From positions 28,310,132 to 28,374,131 of the forward strand of contig OY754981.1 of assembly GCA_963576475.1 (NCBI GenBank): DNA of 64,000 bases. The letters are read 5' to 3'. The DNA comes from Molanna angustata (lineage: Eukaryota > Arthropoda > Insecta > Trichoptera > Molannidae). A program made the position numbers and the translations under genes. Shown here piece by piece: positions 13,201-26,785 of the stretch (position 1 is its first letter; the number at the start of each line of letters is the position of its first letter). The notes under the pieces were generated by a model. It was not told where the DNA came from. It saw only the letters and a program-made list of their open reading frames with translations, and searched no databases.

Positions 13201-13682
13201 TATTGGAAATGTCCTAAATATTTAAATTTCGTATTTGACAAATGATATTTCATGATTCATTTCTGGTGAAGTTTATTTTTTGACAAAAAGGTACCAGTTT
13301 TGAGGGTATGGTGAAACAATTGACTAAAGTTACGACGTAGGTAGGTACCACATTTCCATGGGAAAGGTGCCAGACATGGTACTCGAACACGCGCCTCTGT
13401 AATAATGATCTTCCCTGTTCTATCATTGTTCATCCTGAGACATCCCTGAATATTCATATGCCTTTAATTAAATGCCACAATGACTCAGACAACTTGGATG
13501 ATTTAAGTTTCAAAGCGTTGTATGGAGATACACGGAAGACCCTAGGACCATAGATATATTCAGTAGATGAGAATATTAATAAAGTCAAAACACTATTCTT
13601 TAAGTTGAATATTCGTGTCAAAACTGACGTGCAATTCCAATAATAATTATCAATATAATGGTGTGAATAAATTACTTAGTAC

Positions 13683-13773
13683 CACTAAGTGAGTTTATTT
13701 TAGGTTTATTGTAACATATAGTGACTAAAGGAGTGCTTTCTCGAAATTATTACTTAAAAAAACTCACTAAGTG
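13683..13773. repeat. Short inverted-repeat element
   Basis: CACTAAGTGAGTTTATTTTA and TTAAAAAAACTCACTAAGTG frame 91 bp with no coding content; MITE-like. Confidence 0.5.
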
Positions 13774-14690
13774 CAATTTAAAAAAGTATTTGCACCATTT
13801 TTAGTTCATGGATAAAGTCGTATTTATCGTTAATAAAAAATAATCTGAAATATTTACATATTGGTTTCTCCTTAGTCAAATATCTATTTACTAAAATCGC
13901 ACTTTTTTGTCAAATCCCACACGAAAAATAAATAAACAATCTGGCATTACTCTTGACAGAAACACACATAAGGGTTTGCAATTTGGTTAGGAGGCTGGAT
14001 ATATTATTTTCAATATTGAAACCTAAAAAAAATAAAATGAAACTGAATAATTAACTTGGCTCAGAAAGCATATACCGGGTAAAAATAACAGTTTGATATA
14101 AAAAAAGACCTTACAAATTATTTAGGGTCATTAATATAAAAACATCACACCGTAAAGCGTGTCTAGGAAATAAAATGTCCCTTTTATACTATTTGCTTGT
14201 TTTCTCCACAAATGTAACCGGAACACTCGGTGCAAAATTTAGTGGTCCATAACAACTTTGCGAAAGAGCAATTATGGAGCGAGATAAATTATCTTCTTAA
14301 AATCTGCAGCGTTCATTCTCCGCCCTGCCGTTCTGGTCTGGTCTGGTCTCCTCTACATTCATTCCACTTCTACACCGTTCATCCTTCATTTCTCTTCACT
14401 CGTTTGTCTGTTACAACCCTTTTTCGCAGATATACCAGCCGAGAGAGAAAGGTTTGAATACATTTAGTAGTGATGGCCCTTTTGTGAATCACTGCTGCAA
14501 GTCTATTCAACTCTGAACATCAGACACATTATGTATGTATAAATACTTTAATTTCTAAAACAGTATATATTTTATAAATATTGTTTGGAATAAAAAACAA
14601 TATTTGACTAATTATACACGCTCGTCTATTATCTAAACTTATACAAGTGGATATATATTTTGTCCTAGAACGGATCAAAATTAGCCAAAG

Positions 14691-15110
14691 TTGGCATTCA
14701 TGGTTATGAAAAAGATAAGTCGTGCACCTGTGGTGGTTGAGTTTACCAGTGCGCATCCTCTTTATAGGTGTAAATTACAGATTACTGAAAAAAAAATTAT
14801 TCTTTTTTTTATATTTCATAAAATTTTGAACGATGCTATGGACTCGCCTGAGCTTGTCAGTTTTGTGAATATTCGGGTCCCGGGAAGGTCAGTTCGCCAG
14901 TCAAACATCTTAAATGTTCCACACTGTAGAACTAATTTGCGGATGAATGCTACGATGCCACGCATCTGTCGTAGATTTAATGCATTATTTTCGATGCATA
15001 CTGATATTTTTGACTGTTTCGCTGCGAGGTAATGCGTGTAATCTACGGCAGTGAATAGTTGTTTCGTATTGTACAGCATTATTTCTGTTTTATACATATG
15101 TAGGTATATG
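14691..15110 (+). mobile_element. LINE ORF2 C-terminus (Jockey-like)
   Basis: Encodes MDSPELVSFVNIRVPGRSVR then QSNILNVPHCRTNLRMNATM and PRICRRFNAL. DSPELL..I...VP.R..R....F..P..RTNY is typical of Jockey-group ORF ends. The part at 14740-14790 recurs inverted at 15410-15480. Confidence 0.6.
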
Positions 15111-15499
15111 AGATTTGCTTTCCCTGTCCGTCCTATCCCTTTCCATATTTCGTATTCCCACTTTTTATAGCCAAATATGTGATATAATTGTTATCTTTTT
15201 TAATAAGTAGGTACCTATGTACCGGTCTGTGCTTTTTGCTTTATATAATTGCTGCTGGAAACTGTCTTGGCAGTATTTTTATTAATTAAGTGTTTTTATA
15301 GTTTGATTTTATGTTTACTACTGTATGTTTCCCCAATGAAAAAAAAATTTAAAAAAAATACATATTTCTCAAACGGACGGATTTTACAGGTACAAATAAC
15401 ATACATGTACAAATTATATTGGAATAATATTAAAATCAGAAATCTGCACCTACGAAGAGAATGCGCACTGGTAAACGAAACCACTTCCAGGAACCAGAC

Positions 15500-17462
15500 A
15501 TACCTTTTTTCATATCTTTATTCAATAAGCAAGGAAATATCAAAAAACTAGCCATTAAAAAAATGTTTTTTTTAACGTTGCTATCTCTTAAACTATTTAG
15601 TGTTTATTCAACAATATCTAAAACTATCTCGATGTACGGAATTATTCCCTGTAAACTTGATATTCAATAACTATAATCAGTTAAAAAATGCGTTTTTTAG
15701 TAAAAAATAAGGTTAGACAATGTTGGGCACATATCAGTCAAATGCATACATACATTATTAGACGTAATCCTTTTCCTACACTCCTTTCCTATTCTATTGA
15801 TTTGGCCTGGAAATGGATAATAATTGCTTTACACTGGCATACTTATTAAAAAAATCTGATTAAGTTTTTGATTAAATATTCTCTTTTTAACTGTCATCTT
15901 GACACACTACACCGCTTTATATAATTTTAAACTATTAAACAGATAAAAATCGAAGTAAACAGACAAAAATCCCAACCATTTCACAAATAAAATTTTCCAC
16001 CAAAGTGTTCATTCAACAATTAATTAGGGATTGTCACGAAACATAAAAAATCATCTCAAACCAAGTTTACATGGTTTAACTATTCACGAACGAATATTTG
16101 CAAAAAAATAAAATTTCGACTTGCTCTCAAAGCGAAGGTATTCTGCATTCTTTATACACAGACACCCTCCCAGTTGTTGAGTCTTTTACAGCATTTCAAG
16201 AGTAAATAACATTAGGTATGTGATGCACTCATAACAATGTTCCCTATATATTGAGGGATGATATACATCCTTCCCTACTTCAGATAGACATGTATCAACG
16301 TCAGATGGTAAAACTTCATACAAACGAAATGGTTTCTTTGATACAAAATTTACGTATGTTCGCGTTTAAAATTTGATCATACACACGTAAATAATTGAGT
16401 GACAAGAGTAGTAAAATTCACGTAGAAAACAATGAAAATTCAAAGGGAAAGACGCAAGCCCTAAAAAATATTTTTTATCAGAAAGTTTTCATTTTATCTT
16501 CTTTTTTATTTTGACAATTTTTCGACGTTCTACGTCGTGTGATAGGCATATTTTGTATTTTTGTGTTACGATAAACGTATCATATAAATGTTTTTGTGAA
16601 CCGTACTGTAGGCCTTCGTGGCACGCCACAAAAGTCCTGAATTCGATTCCCAGTAAAAACCCAGTTTTTTTCCTGTATTTTTCCATGATTATAATAATCC
16701 GAAATGTTTTATGTTGTTATTGGAAGACTACTAGATTCCGGTGGAACAAAATGAAATAAATAAAAAACATCATATTAAAAGATATATGTTTTCCCTACTA
16801 GAACAAAACACATAAAGAATTCAGTAGAAAAAAATTGAATCGTTAGTACTTACATGAAAGAAAAAAAAATAGTGGAATGATGAGAAAACACTATACTTTC
16901 TTTGATATCAACAGTTTAGCCAGAATCCCAGTAATGGTTTCAGCCAGAATTACGCAACCAGGTGATATATGACGCAATGTTTTCAAAACATTCAGTCATA
17001 AAATTTATCACGTAATTCTGTTAAATTTGAATAACATAATAGTAACGATATGACTCTAACTTTTCACTCTTCGAACTACACTACATACACCTACATGAGG
17101 TCCACACATCTGGAAAAAGATGTCCTTGGAATTCTTAAAATAATATAAGCACATTGGTAAATAGCTTAAATGTTGTTGGTATAGGCCGTTTAGGAATGAA
17201 CAGTGGAATTGTAAGCCTACCCCGGTATTGGTACAAAACATTACAAACTATTTAAAACGAACGATGCTGAAACGGCGCTGTAAGTGAAAGTGGAGTTTAA
17301 TTAAGAGGTTCGTTTCACAGGTAAACAGAAAGTAGGAAACTGAGAGGATGTTTGCCCAAGAAGGTGTGCTGTAACGAGCAAAGGGACCGCTTCCCTTTAT
17401 ATCGAGGGCAAAACCTTATTTGGTAAACATTTAATTTGGCCAGAACAACCGGATAATTAAAC
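15500..17462. other. No gene recognised
   Basis: Short ORFs only. 16600-16640 has a B-box-like AATTCGATTCCCAG, suggesting an old SINE head. Confidence 0.3.
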
Positions 17463-17830
17463 GAAATTGACCAAACTCTCCACCACACGAGCGAGCACAC
17501 ACTACACACATAGATAAGACACTATCGCACCAGGGCGTCACAAAACAAACAGGAGACGGAAAATTTCAGCACCGCGCTGGACCGTTTTAGGTAAGAACCA
17601 TAAAAGTAAATAAAATTGACCAAATTATTTACCATTTGACTACACACACTTAGACATAAATGAACTTTAAGGTACCAGGGGGTCAGGATACATATGATAT
17701 GAAAATTATCAAGGTGAGGAAGAGATCTTGGTAGCGCATAAACAAAATTGACCAAACTCAAACTCAAAAAAAATAGAATTTTAGTACCAAGGCATCAGGA
17801 CAAATAAAATATGGAAATTTACACGCCGGA
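17463..17830. repeat. Diverged tandem repeat, about 3 units of about 145 bp
   Basis: Units start AAATTGACCAAACTC (17463), AAATTGACCAAATTA (17616) and AAATTGACCAAACTC (17747). Each continues with a CACACACTTAGA-like part, an ACCAGGGGGTCAGGA-like part and ATATGGAAATTT. Confidence 0.6.
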
Positions 17831-20589
17831 TAGTTTTGTATCCCTGAAGATGCAAAAAATTATCATAAGTATTCTTAAATAAATCATTAAGTACACATAC
17901 ACATGACACAAATGGAAATTATCAGTCAATAATTGATTGAAGTTTTGTTATCAGTCACCTATGATTATTGTACTGTTCCATAGGTAAAAACTATATTCTT
18001 TCCAAAAAATCTATTTGAATACTTTTTTTTGAATAAGTTTTTTTTCTCTCAATTCAGAAGCATGACCTGTAGACGGTGTTTAGTTGCGATACGTGGAAGC
18101 ACATAATATCAAAATAATCGCAATGTAGGAACTGCGTCATTTTATATGTTATATAGACATCAGTTTATCGGAAAAGAGATTCAACATACACGAAATCTTG
18201 AAACTGTATACATACCGACATACTTAAATAAGTGTTTTTAGGTTGACCAGTAGGCATAATAATTACACGAAAAAGACATTAGCACAATTACTACATTAAA
18301 CCCCCGAGCGATACCCCAACAAAGCCGAATCTGAGAACAGGCACAAAAAATGGATAATATATTCTTGGTTAAACTAATCCACCAGTAGTAAGCCTATAAA
18401 ATTACAATAGATTCAACCCGCAATGAAGTTATGTCGAATATTAACATGGGTCGATATAATTATAATTACATATTACGACTATGGAATTAATGAACTTTAG
18501 ATGACAATGAAAGCAAATTCTCTTCTATGTCACGTTTTAATTTTGATCGAATAAAATATCAAGTAAATAAATTCGTTAACCGAATATTATGTATTTCAAT
18601 AATCATATTTTTAACGAAAGATTGAATCTTAAACATTTAATTATCATCGGCGAAATCGTACGCCATTTTTTGTGGAATTCTTGAGATAACAAAAATAATA
18701 ATATGTAATACAATTGTATCTAAAAATTATTGAAATATTTAAAAGAACAATTGATCATCTATCAACTGTCCAAAGAACTCAACCATTCTTTATTATTTAT
18801 ACTGAAATATGCCTTGGAAAGGAATTGGTCTACGTGCTTTTAAAAAAAATAATTACAATGAAAAAATCTCAATATATTTTTAGCGAGTGAAAACGGATAT
18901 GATTACGTATTATGAATATGTTTCAATACTAATCTTTTTATTTTTTTATTAAACAATTATTAAAAAAACCCTTAGCCTCTCCCAGGAGGAACGATAAAAC
19001 ATCACTACCTAATATAATTTCTATGTCAAAAAAAATAAATAAATGTGAATAATGTCGTCACCGAATAATCTAGTATATGAAATCGAGTCAATTTAGAATA
19101 AGCAAATAAAATCGACTCCATCCTATTTTGACGCACAATCATTATGACGTATTTATGGTCCAGCCATAATTTTCTTAGACATCCTCAAACATTCATTTCG
19201 CAATTATCAACATAATTCGTCCTCATTTTGGTACAAAAAAAAATATACATTGTATTATGAACTTGTAAAAATATTTTTTTTTGTCACCTAAAATGTATAA
19301 CAAACATAATATGTATATGTATATTTTAAACTTTCTTTTTAACTGTGCAAAGTAAAATCTTTTTTGTTATAATATGAATGCTCAAGAGACGTTAATTGCA
19401 CCTACCAAACTATGCACAATAGTCATGCGGGAGATATCTGTTATTGGAGCACTGGAGATTCTTATATTTTTGTAATCATGATTTCTATGTTTGTGTTGTT
19501 CAGTGTTCTGTTGGTGTCTCTGTATAATAAATAAATAAATAAATAAAAATAAATGCATTGTACATTTTATGTGTCGTCTTTTTACCGCAGTCGCCAAAAA
19601 TTTAATTTTACAAATAAATTTAAAAAGTATAGAGGTCAATTATAAGATAGTTTCTCAGAAAAAAATATTCGTTGAAGCAATAAAAGGGATTTTTATATTA
19701 GAGAGAATTGCGAGAGAAAATCTCAATTTGGTGCTGAGGAAATTCAACAGCAATAAGCCATCTGCCATCTTACAGCAGACACCACCGACAGACATCTTGA
19801 AAACCATTTCCTTTTGTTTGCAACCGGAAGTAACGAATACCGGATGTGAACTGATGTGATATATCCCTTTCGCGTGAGAAAAGTGCGAGAAATTCCTTCT
19901 TGGAAAAATATAGAAATTAAATAACAATAACAAGACCGTGGAAAAATAACGCTTCGATAAAGAAATTCAAAAGATAAGGAAGGAATTTACTCGGAAAGAT
20001 AAAAAATACAGAATTTCGAATCACAAACCATATTTCATTATATAAATATATTTTTTTAAGTATAAAAATAAAACAGAAATATTGATGTCTTTTGCGAAAA
20101 AAAAATAGATTGTTAATATTATCTATATGTTTAAATCAATATATTGTAAAAATATAAAAAGAAAGAAACACATTCAATATATTTGACATATATATTTGGT
20201 GACTACAACAAGTTTAGAGTTATGAATGTTGTTAAGTGATTATTGCTACTACGTTAATGTGCTGAATATCTGGTTATTATTAATGTGCGAAATTAGTCGT
20301 CGTTAACGTTATTTATTTATTTATTGGTTGATAGAGAGTTATACAATCTACGCAATTTATAAAACAATGTGCATAGCTTTATAAGTGGACCAATAATAAA
20401 GCAATGAAATTAGTTATAAATATTTAAAAGTGTTTTGAGTAATAATTGAATTATTATATGCTTATGTATTTTTTAAATATTTATTTTTATAACACTCCAT
20501 TTATATATACTTCATTAAAAACCAGAATTACTTTTAAACAATCTACAAATATAATAAATTCCTATTTCGTTAAAGCTGGTTTTAAGTTT
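17831..20589. other. No gene recognised
   Basis: AT-rich. An (AAAT)n tail at 19525-19550 after ATTCTTATATTTTTGTAATC suggests a LINE 3' end (+). Two overlapping opposite ORFs at 19569-19933 cannot both be real and neither is recognised. Confidence 0.3.
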
Positions 20590-20857
20590 TAAAACGAAGG
20601 AAATAAATAAAGCTGTCAGGAACGGAATAAGAGGTCGGGGGCGCCCAAGAAAAGGATGGCACGATCATGTAAACGATATTTTGAAAGATGGAAATGTAAG
20701 AAGCGTGAACACCAGACGAACATGTATATGACGATGTATTAATGTTGATGAGGCGATGAATGTGTGTCAAGATAGAAAAATGTGGCGTTCGGTTCTCTCT
20801 GCCTACCAAGTGAAGAACATGGCGTCATGGTATGTATGTATGTATGTATGTATGGTT
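20590..20857 (+). mobile_element. LINE 3' fragment (RTE-like), family 1
   Basis: Best-kept 3' end: RNGIRGRGRPRKGWHDHVND then ILKDGNVRSVN..., conserved UTR and a (TATG)n tail at 20829-20855. Confidence 0.68.
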
Positions 20858-21096
20858 TTAAAATGTTCGCTATATCATTATTTACTTGGGTATAATTAAT
20901 CTTCTTCTTCTTCTTCTTTTAGGCATCTCTCCACTGCAAGATGTAGGCCTCTTTATCTCTTCTTTGGGCTTTTCATACCCATCCACTACCAGCAGTGGTG
21001 ACATATTTCTATTGTTTATATTAATATTTACAAATAATATTATCATAGCTGTGAAGCACCGCCTTAGAATAGTGTTTTAACTATTGTTTTCGAGTG

Positions 21097-21290
21097 TTCG
21101 GGTAATCGAAAATACAACAGGCAACAATAACATCTCACCACCCATTCTGAATGTTGTGCCTTTTTGGTGAGACGAGACTGGTGCGTGTGTATACACGCAT
21201 GTGTTGTTAAAGTTAATACACATCGGCACCCCTAGCGCTGGTTTCCCCACATTGTGTGATCTGCCGTGATGGTATGAGTGAATTAATATT
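21097..21290 (-). repeat. Dispersed repeat, CACCACCCATTCTGAATG family
   Basis: Shares GTTCACCACCCATTC, GAGACGAGACTGGTG and GGTTTCCCCACATTGTGTGA with 22495-22625 (+), 28180-28410 (+) and 44175-44350 (-). Probably a short interspersed element; no tRNA boxes seen. Confidence 0.55.
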
Positions 21291-21299
21291 ATCATAACA

Positions 21300-21560
21300 T
21301 TCAACATTTTATTTATTTATTTATATGAAATACACTTTTTTCCTTATATCTAGTAACAAAATTTTTAAATGCATAATAATATATTTAACTTACATTAGGT
21401 TATATACAGATATTTTACTATTGTCATAAACTGTGAGGATCTGTGAGACGATTAATATCGTAAGTCTCCAGAATGTGGCAACTTGTTATTGGGTGCGTGT
21501 TAAATTAATATTTGACATAGTACCTGTTAGTTGCCCGAGAAGCAACTAAATAAATAAATA
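21300..21560 (-). mobile_element. 3' UTR fragment of the 58-kb LINE family
   Basis: TTATATCTAGTAACAAAATT, ATATATTTAACTTACATTAG and ATTTTACTATTGTCATAAAC match 58025-58125 closely. The tail lies at the left. Confidence 0.5.
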
Positions 21561-22494
21561 AACTGCCTCAAAATATAGAAATTTATATAGAAATTCATTT
21601 TCTTAAATAAAAATATCTCAAAAAAGTTTGCTTACCAATTCGATACAATGCAATTTTGTGCATTACATTCTATTGGGACAAATTATCAAAACACATAAAT
21701 CAAAAAAACAACAAGTACGCGTAAGAACATAAAACGACAGAATAAATCATACGTTAAATTAGCAATAAACCACCGATTTTCAACGACATTTCATCAACAA
21801 ACTGTTGAATGGGGTACAAATTATACGACCATTTCTAAATACATCAAGTGTCAAAAATTTGTCACGCCACAATTTACTATTTTGAATTTGAAGCAGCGAT
21901 AACGATCGTTAAAACGCGAATGGGAAGTTGAGGTGAAATGTATCGTTTTGGAAATTAAAAAAAATATATCAAATGGTGGCCAACACAAAATTCCTACGTA
22001 AATACATAATGATAGTGAAAACTTTTTTGTCTTTTTTTGATTTTTTATATCAACAGAAATAAAATAACTATTTATATTTGGTACGAAATAATATTTCTAA
22101 TTATATTCAACATTAACTTCCCAGGTGTCACAGAATCAACATTAAACTTCATACTTTAATTGTGTACCTCGCTGTTGTTCGACTTGAGGCTTCATTTCCT
22201 TGGAAGAGATTGCTTTATGGGTAATTTTAAAAAAGATCACAGATAATATGTTTTTTCAACATTTATAGAATTGAATATTTTCTTACTTTTATCTATATCG
22301 TAGTCTCTAAACACGTCAACTTTTTCATTGTAACTTCTCTATGGGAAATAATATGATTACACATATATAACACATTTATAATTTATGTTTAACACGTGTA
22401 AATGTGTGATGTGTAGGTAATTGTTTTTTCTCTTAATAAATAAATAAACCCGCATATTGTGCATTAAATGGTATAAAATATTTTTGTCATTGAT

Positions 22495-22625
22495 TCATTC
22501 CTTCATACCATCACGGCATATCCCACAATGTGGTAACCAGCGACGGGTGAGTGGCTGTGCATTACTTTATAAAAGGAACCCAAAACTTGCATGTATACGT
22601 AACGTACCCACACACCAGTCTAATC
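22495..22625 (+). repeat. Dispersed repeat, CACCACCCATTCTGAATG family
   Basis: Partial copy: ATACCATCACGGCATATCCC and ACACACCAGTCTAATCGAG. Confidence 0.5.
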
Positions 22626-22639
22626 GAGAATTTTTTTAA

Positions 22640-22785
22640 AAAATATTAATAATAATAATAATAAAAAAACCATAAAAAAAAATTAACTGACAATATTAAC
22701 AAAAAAAAAAATAAAAAAATATTAACTAAAAATAAATAAATATTATTAAATAAATATTATATAAATATTATTTATTTTTAAAACA
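22640..22785. repeat. A/T low-complexity tract
   Basis: Runs of (AAT)n, A-runs and TATTATTAAATAAATATTAT give almost no G or C. It precedes the retroelement fragment at 22789. Confidence 0.8.
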
Positions 22786-22788
22786 ATA

Positions 22789-23205
22789 TTGACTGACCGG
22801 TCAATTCAACATAACAGACTCGATTTAATAATACATTATAAAATTAAAAAAATAACATATATTTGCGACGTGGCTATTCCAAATTCTAGTAATATTATAA
22901 AAACTTTTGATGAAAAAATTAGAAAAAACACCGCTTTAGGTAACGAGATTAAAAGACTTTGGCATTCTCGTAAAATAATAATATTACCGTTCATTGTTTC
23001 AGCCACTGGCATTATCCCAAAATCGTTAATCCGTAATTTAGAAATTATAGATTTATCGAAAAATTTAATAATAAAAATGCAAAAAACGGTAATTATGAAT
23101 ACATGTAGAATCGTTAAAGATTTTTTAAACGTTAATATTCGGGAATCAGTAGGGTTGTTAGGTAGTATAGAGACCTCCTCAGAGCCTAATCCTTTGATAT
23201 GTTAA
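22789..23205 (+). mobile_element. Retroelement C-terminal domain fragment
   Basis: 138 codons with DLIIHYKIKKITYICDVAIP then NSSNIIKTFDEKIRKN, LGNEIKRLWHSRK, PFIVSATGIIPKSL. The pattern (D)VAIPN..N...EKI.K...L..EIKRLW...PI.IS.TG..PK is common at the end of arthropod reverse-transcriptase proteins. It is flanked by AT-only low complexity on the left and a CR1/L2 piece on the right. The clade is not certain. A short intact frame; not a host gene. Confidence 0.6.
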
Positions 23206-23399
23206 GTATCTGGATGGGTGAACTATTCCCAATTGAAAGCTTGATGATGCGTTTGTTGCATTTTATTTTGCTCTTTTAAATAATTTACAATTTACGCATT
23301 GATCTGCTAATTCTTTTGAGGAAGTGTATAATGGTAATAATGGTAATTGAGTGTTATTATTTGTAGTGCTTAATTGTTATTAATATCATTAGTAAATCG

Positions 23400-23690
23400 G
23401 CCAGCGCCGTAAAAAAAAAGATCACTCCAAGATCGTTTAGTGATACAAGATCACTCCAAGTGCGCTACTTTATTTGTTGGCTCTATGAAACAAGGCAGTC
23501 TTAAGAAGTTTACCGAAGATGTCAATGCTCTGAGCTCCACGTATGTCAAGAGGCAATTTATTCCATTTTAAAGTCCCGTTCACACTAAAACCGCGATCAT
23601 AGTAAGCCGCCTTATTGAACTTAAATACTGGTTTTCCAGAACGTAAGACCATTTTGAAAGTTTTGATACAAGAAATCATAAGAGAGAAAA
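23400..23690 (-). mobile_element. LINE ORF2 C-terminus (CR1/L2-like)
   Basis: The minus strand encodes YYDRGFSVNGTLKWNKLPLD then IRGAQSIDIFGKLLKTALF. WNxLPxxIRxxxSxxxFxxxLKTxLF is the standard ending of CR1/L2-type ORFs. Confidence 0.65.
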
Positions 23691-23849
23691 AACGGGTGTA
23701 TATGGAAGAATAACCAGCTTAAAATTAATGCAATTTACACATATGTACATAAGAAATCAATTTAACTGTACAGAATAACACTTAGAGTTAGTTTTTAACA
23801 ATTTAGAGTTTGAACTGTATAGAATAACACAATTACATTTAATAGTACA

Positions 23850-23995
23850 CAATACGCTATACACACATACATCATGTCAAAATTCAAACTACCTACATGA
23901 TAATCGTTAAATAAAATCTTTTAAATGTGAAATTGTAACTCTCCACTATACCACAGTAGTGGAGAATAAAAAATCAAAATTCACGATTCGAATTT
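23850..23995. repeat. Dispersed hairpin repeat, CTCTCCACTATACC family
   Basis: GTGAAATTGTAACTCTCCAC then TATACCACAGTAGTGGAGAATAAAAA. Related copies at 35865-36020 and 53550-53765; the CTCCACTA...TAGTGGAG hairpin is shared. Confidence 0.5.
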
Positions 23996-24839
23996 CAACA
24001 TAATAATAATATGTGTTATATCTTCGATTTGCATTGTTATGAATCGTGCGAACGTTGACATGGAGAAAATTGCGAACGTAGGAAAATGACGTTAAAATAT
24101 ATATATTATCGAAAAAAGATAACCACATATCTACAAAACGCGGCAAAGCTCCGTATTATGAGAGTAATGATAACAAGACTTTTTTTATTATATTCCTGAC
24201 AAGAAACATGTACAACTGGAATGATTGTGTCAGAAATGTATGAGGCTGTTAAACCGCAAGCAGAATAAATTGAACCGATCGAGATCATAGACTGATCATA
24301 ACTATATATTTTTCTTTAAATACTGTTTTTACTTGTATATTTTTGAAAAATAAAATGTAATAACTATACAGGTGCTTCGGAACAGACAATCAAGTGAAGC
24401 AGTTATCTTTAATATTTTTACGCTTTGCATGCTCTGTAATGGACTAAATATATACACACGTAAATAAATATATATATATTAAATGAACTAACTTTCAAAT
24501 TTAATAAAATAAAATATGCTAAAACGCTATCAAAATCGGAAGAATATATTTACATAAATTAAAAAGGAGGTACATTTTAAAATTAAGGAACAAAAGGCCA
24601 ATTCAAAATTATTGCCCCAATGAATGTGTGAACTCATATGTATGGGGTTAGATATACATTAACAAGACTATTCATTCAGAAACAATTTAATGATTTATGT
24701 ACAAATAATTATTAGGGTCAAAACAATCATTTTAATAATCAATGACAAATAATATAATAGAAAACTATAGCTATTTTTCTTCTATTGGACATCAAACCCA
24801 TGGCGCCAGCACAGGAGTCAAAAAAATACTATTATACTA
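23996..24839. other. No gene recognised
   Basis: AT-rich with no repeats I can match. It is followed by a Jockey-like fragment. Confidence 0.3.
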
Positions 24840-25060
24840 CGACAGTTGATACTTTTTAAAAACTCTTGTATTCGAGTTTGGATACCCCTGCACTAACAGA
24901 ATTGATTAATTACAATATACCACGACGATCCACTAGACAGACAGACAGCACCATTTTATTACAACAATACACACACACACAGACAGAATATCACTCGCTA
25001 ATATATAGACTCCATAATACATACTGGAAATTAATATTCTCATTTAGGTGACATTTTTAT
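24840..25060 (+). mobile_element. LINE C-terminal fragment (Jockey-like)
   Basis: Encodes YSSLDTPALTELINYNIPRR then STRQTDSTILLQQYTHTQTE, related in layout to the 14.8-kb fragment. T-rich sequence to 25540 may be its 3' UTR. Confidence 0.45.
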
Positions 25061-26040
25061 GGTATCCAAATACAAATATAAACAGACGATATGCACATTT
25101 TTTTATGAGAGAAACAACCTGTGATATTTCAGTACGGATTTGCATATTTTCGATTATAAAATATTTGTTTTTTTGTGTATTTATAATCTACATGAAAATG
25201 CTATTTTTTTCTGTTTATAATACTTTAATGTTTATGTTGATTTTGAGTCCATATTATTATGTACTTCATTTTTTTATGTTTGCTTACGTATTTTGTTTTT
25301 TTTTTTGAATTTACTGTTTTTTAAATTAACTGTTTTGGTTTATTTAAAGTCCATATGAATATGTTTTTTTATGTTTGCTTACATAGATTGTTTTTTTTTA
25401 ATTTGTTGTATTACTGTTTAGTTTTTTATTTGCTAAGTGTATACATAATTTTTTTTTCTTTTTTTTTCTTATTCTATATATTTTCATCATCAATATGTGT
25501 TTTTATCTATGTATGTAAAAGGCATTTATGCCATGTATAAATAAATAAGTAAATGTCTTCGAAACACGTTAAAAAAAATATGGGAATGATTTATTACATA
25601 AGTTACCGAAATTTATATTTTTTAACAAACCGGTACATCATTGAATTTTTCTGAAATAGTCGTTTTTATTTAGTACATAAAATATCCTCAAAAGTAATGA
25701 TGTTAGGAACCCAAAATAAACGTTACCAAAAAAATATAAGAGACATAAAAATAGAGGGTAAATGAGTCATAAAAGAGCGCTCTATAAAAATTGATGATAC
25801 CACGAAGAAACAAAAGAAAAGATTCTAGAAAATGTATCAAAAAATATCTATTATTCAATAGGTTTTGATTCAAGAGTCATTGGCTAGTATCGCTCTGCGA
25901 AAAAACGCCAAGATATATGAAAGATAGATATGTGAAAAGATACCAGAAGTATATTATTCTATGTAAGTATTTGCATTGTTTTTATTTCTATGTAATGTAT
26001 TCTCATACGAAAAAGATTTTTTCTTCGTGTTCAATATATA

Positions 26041-26785
26041 GCAATTTTCAACAAAATAAGACCTAGATTAACCTTCTGCTCGGCCAGATTGCTGTATATG
26101 GCCCTCTGTGATTCAGTAATATCATATGGAATATCGTCATATGGATTGGCTTATAAAACTACTCTAAATAAGATTGCAAAGATACAAAGAAGACTCCTAA
26201 AAATTATTATTACTAAAAAAATAGCTAAAAAGTTAAAAAGGAAAAATAAATGCCTTTTCGACCGATCTAAAGTATTGTCTCTTCAGAGGAGAGTGGAGTA
26301 TAGCATTCTGGTTGAGCATTTTTGAGACCTAAAGACAGACTACTAATAACACACGACAGACAAACTAGATCAGTGACCAACAAACTTTTACGTACAAACA
26401 AATTCAACAATGACTATGGACGTAGGACCGAAGATGTGCTGCTGCCCAAGGTCTGGAACCCCATGCCTGCCAGCTTGAAGCAGTGTGGATCCATCGAGGA
26501 ATTCAAAAAGAAAGCCAAAGGATATATATTACACAAAAATCCTCGATGGTTGATCTAAGGGGTGAGCGCGGGTTGTTCCGGACTTTGTAGGAAAAATGTA
26601 GTATATAAATACATGTACAATATTAGTTTATAATTGAAGTTTATATGTATATTTTTATATTTTTTGCATATTATAAAATTGTTACAATTGAGATCACAGC
26701 CAAAAATCCCCTTAAGGGATTAGGCAAAATAACATGATAATTGTAATTATATTCTTTATTAATAAAATAAATAAAAAAAAGTAAA
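26041..26785 (+). mobile_element. LINE 3' portion (Jockey-like), frameshifted
   Basis: Two adjoining open stretches: LYMALCDSVISYGISSYGLA...KIAKIQRRLLKIIITKK (to a stop at 26323), then KLLRTNKFNNDYGRRTEDVL then LPKVWNPMPASLKQCGSIEE. The first is the reverse-transcriptase thumb, the second the standard end (P..WN.LP..L). The tail is AATAAAATAAATAAAAAAAA. It ends 380 nt before the gene A start. Confidence 0.75.

Noticed and set aside
15296..15484. Minus-strand ORF VSFTSAHSLRRC as a gene
   Set aside because: Matches inverted the LINE piece at 14.7 kb (VEFTSAHPLYRC), so it is transposon debris.
19569..19933. Opposite-strand ORFs of 96 and 92 codons
   Set aside because: Mirror frames of the same DNA; no motif, signal peptide or conservation clue for either.
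25048..25540. ORFs of Phe/Tyr-rich sequence
   Set aside because: Produced by T-rich low-complexity DNA after a LINE fragment.
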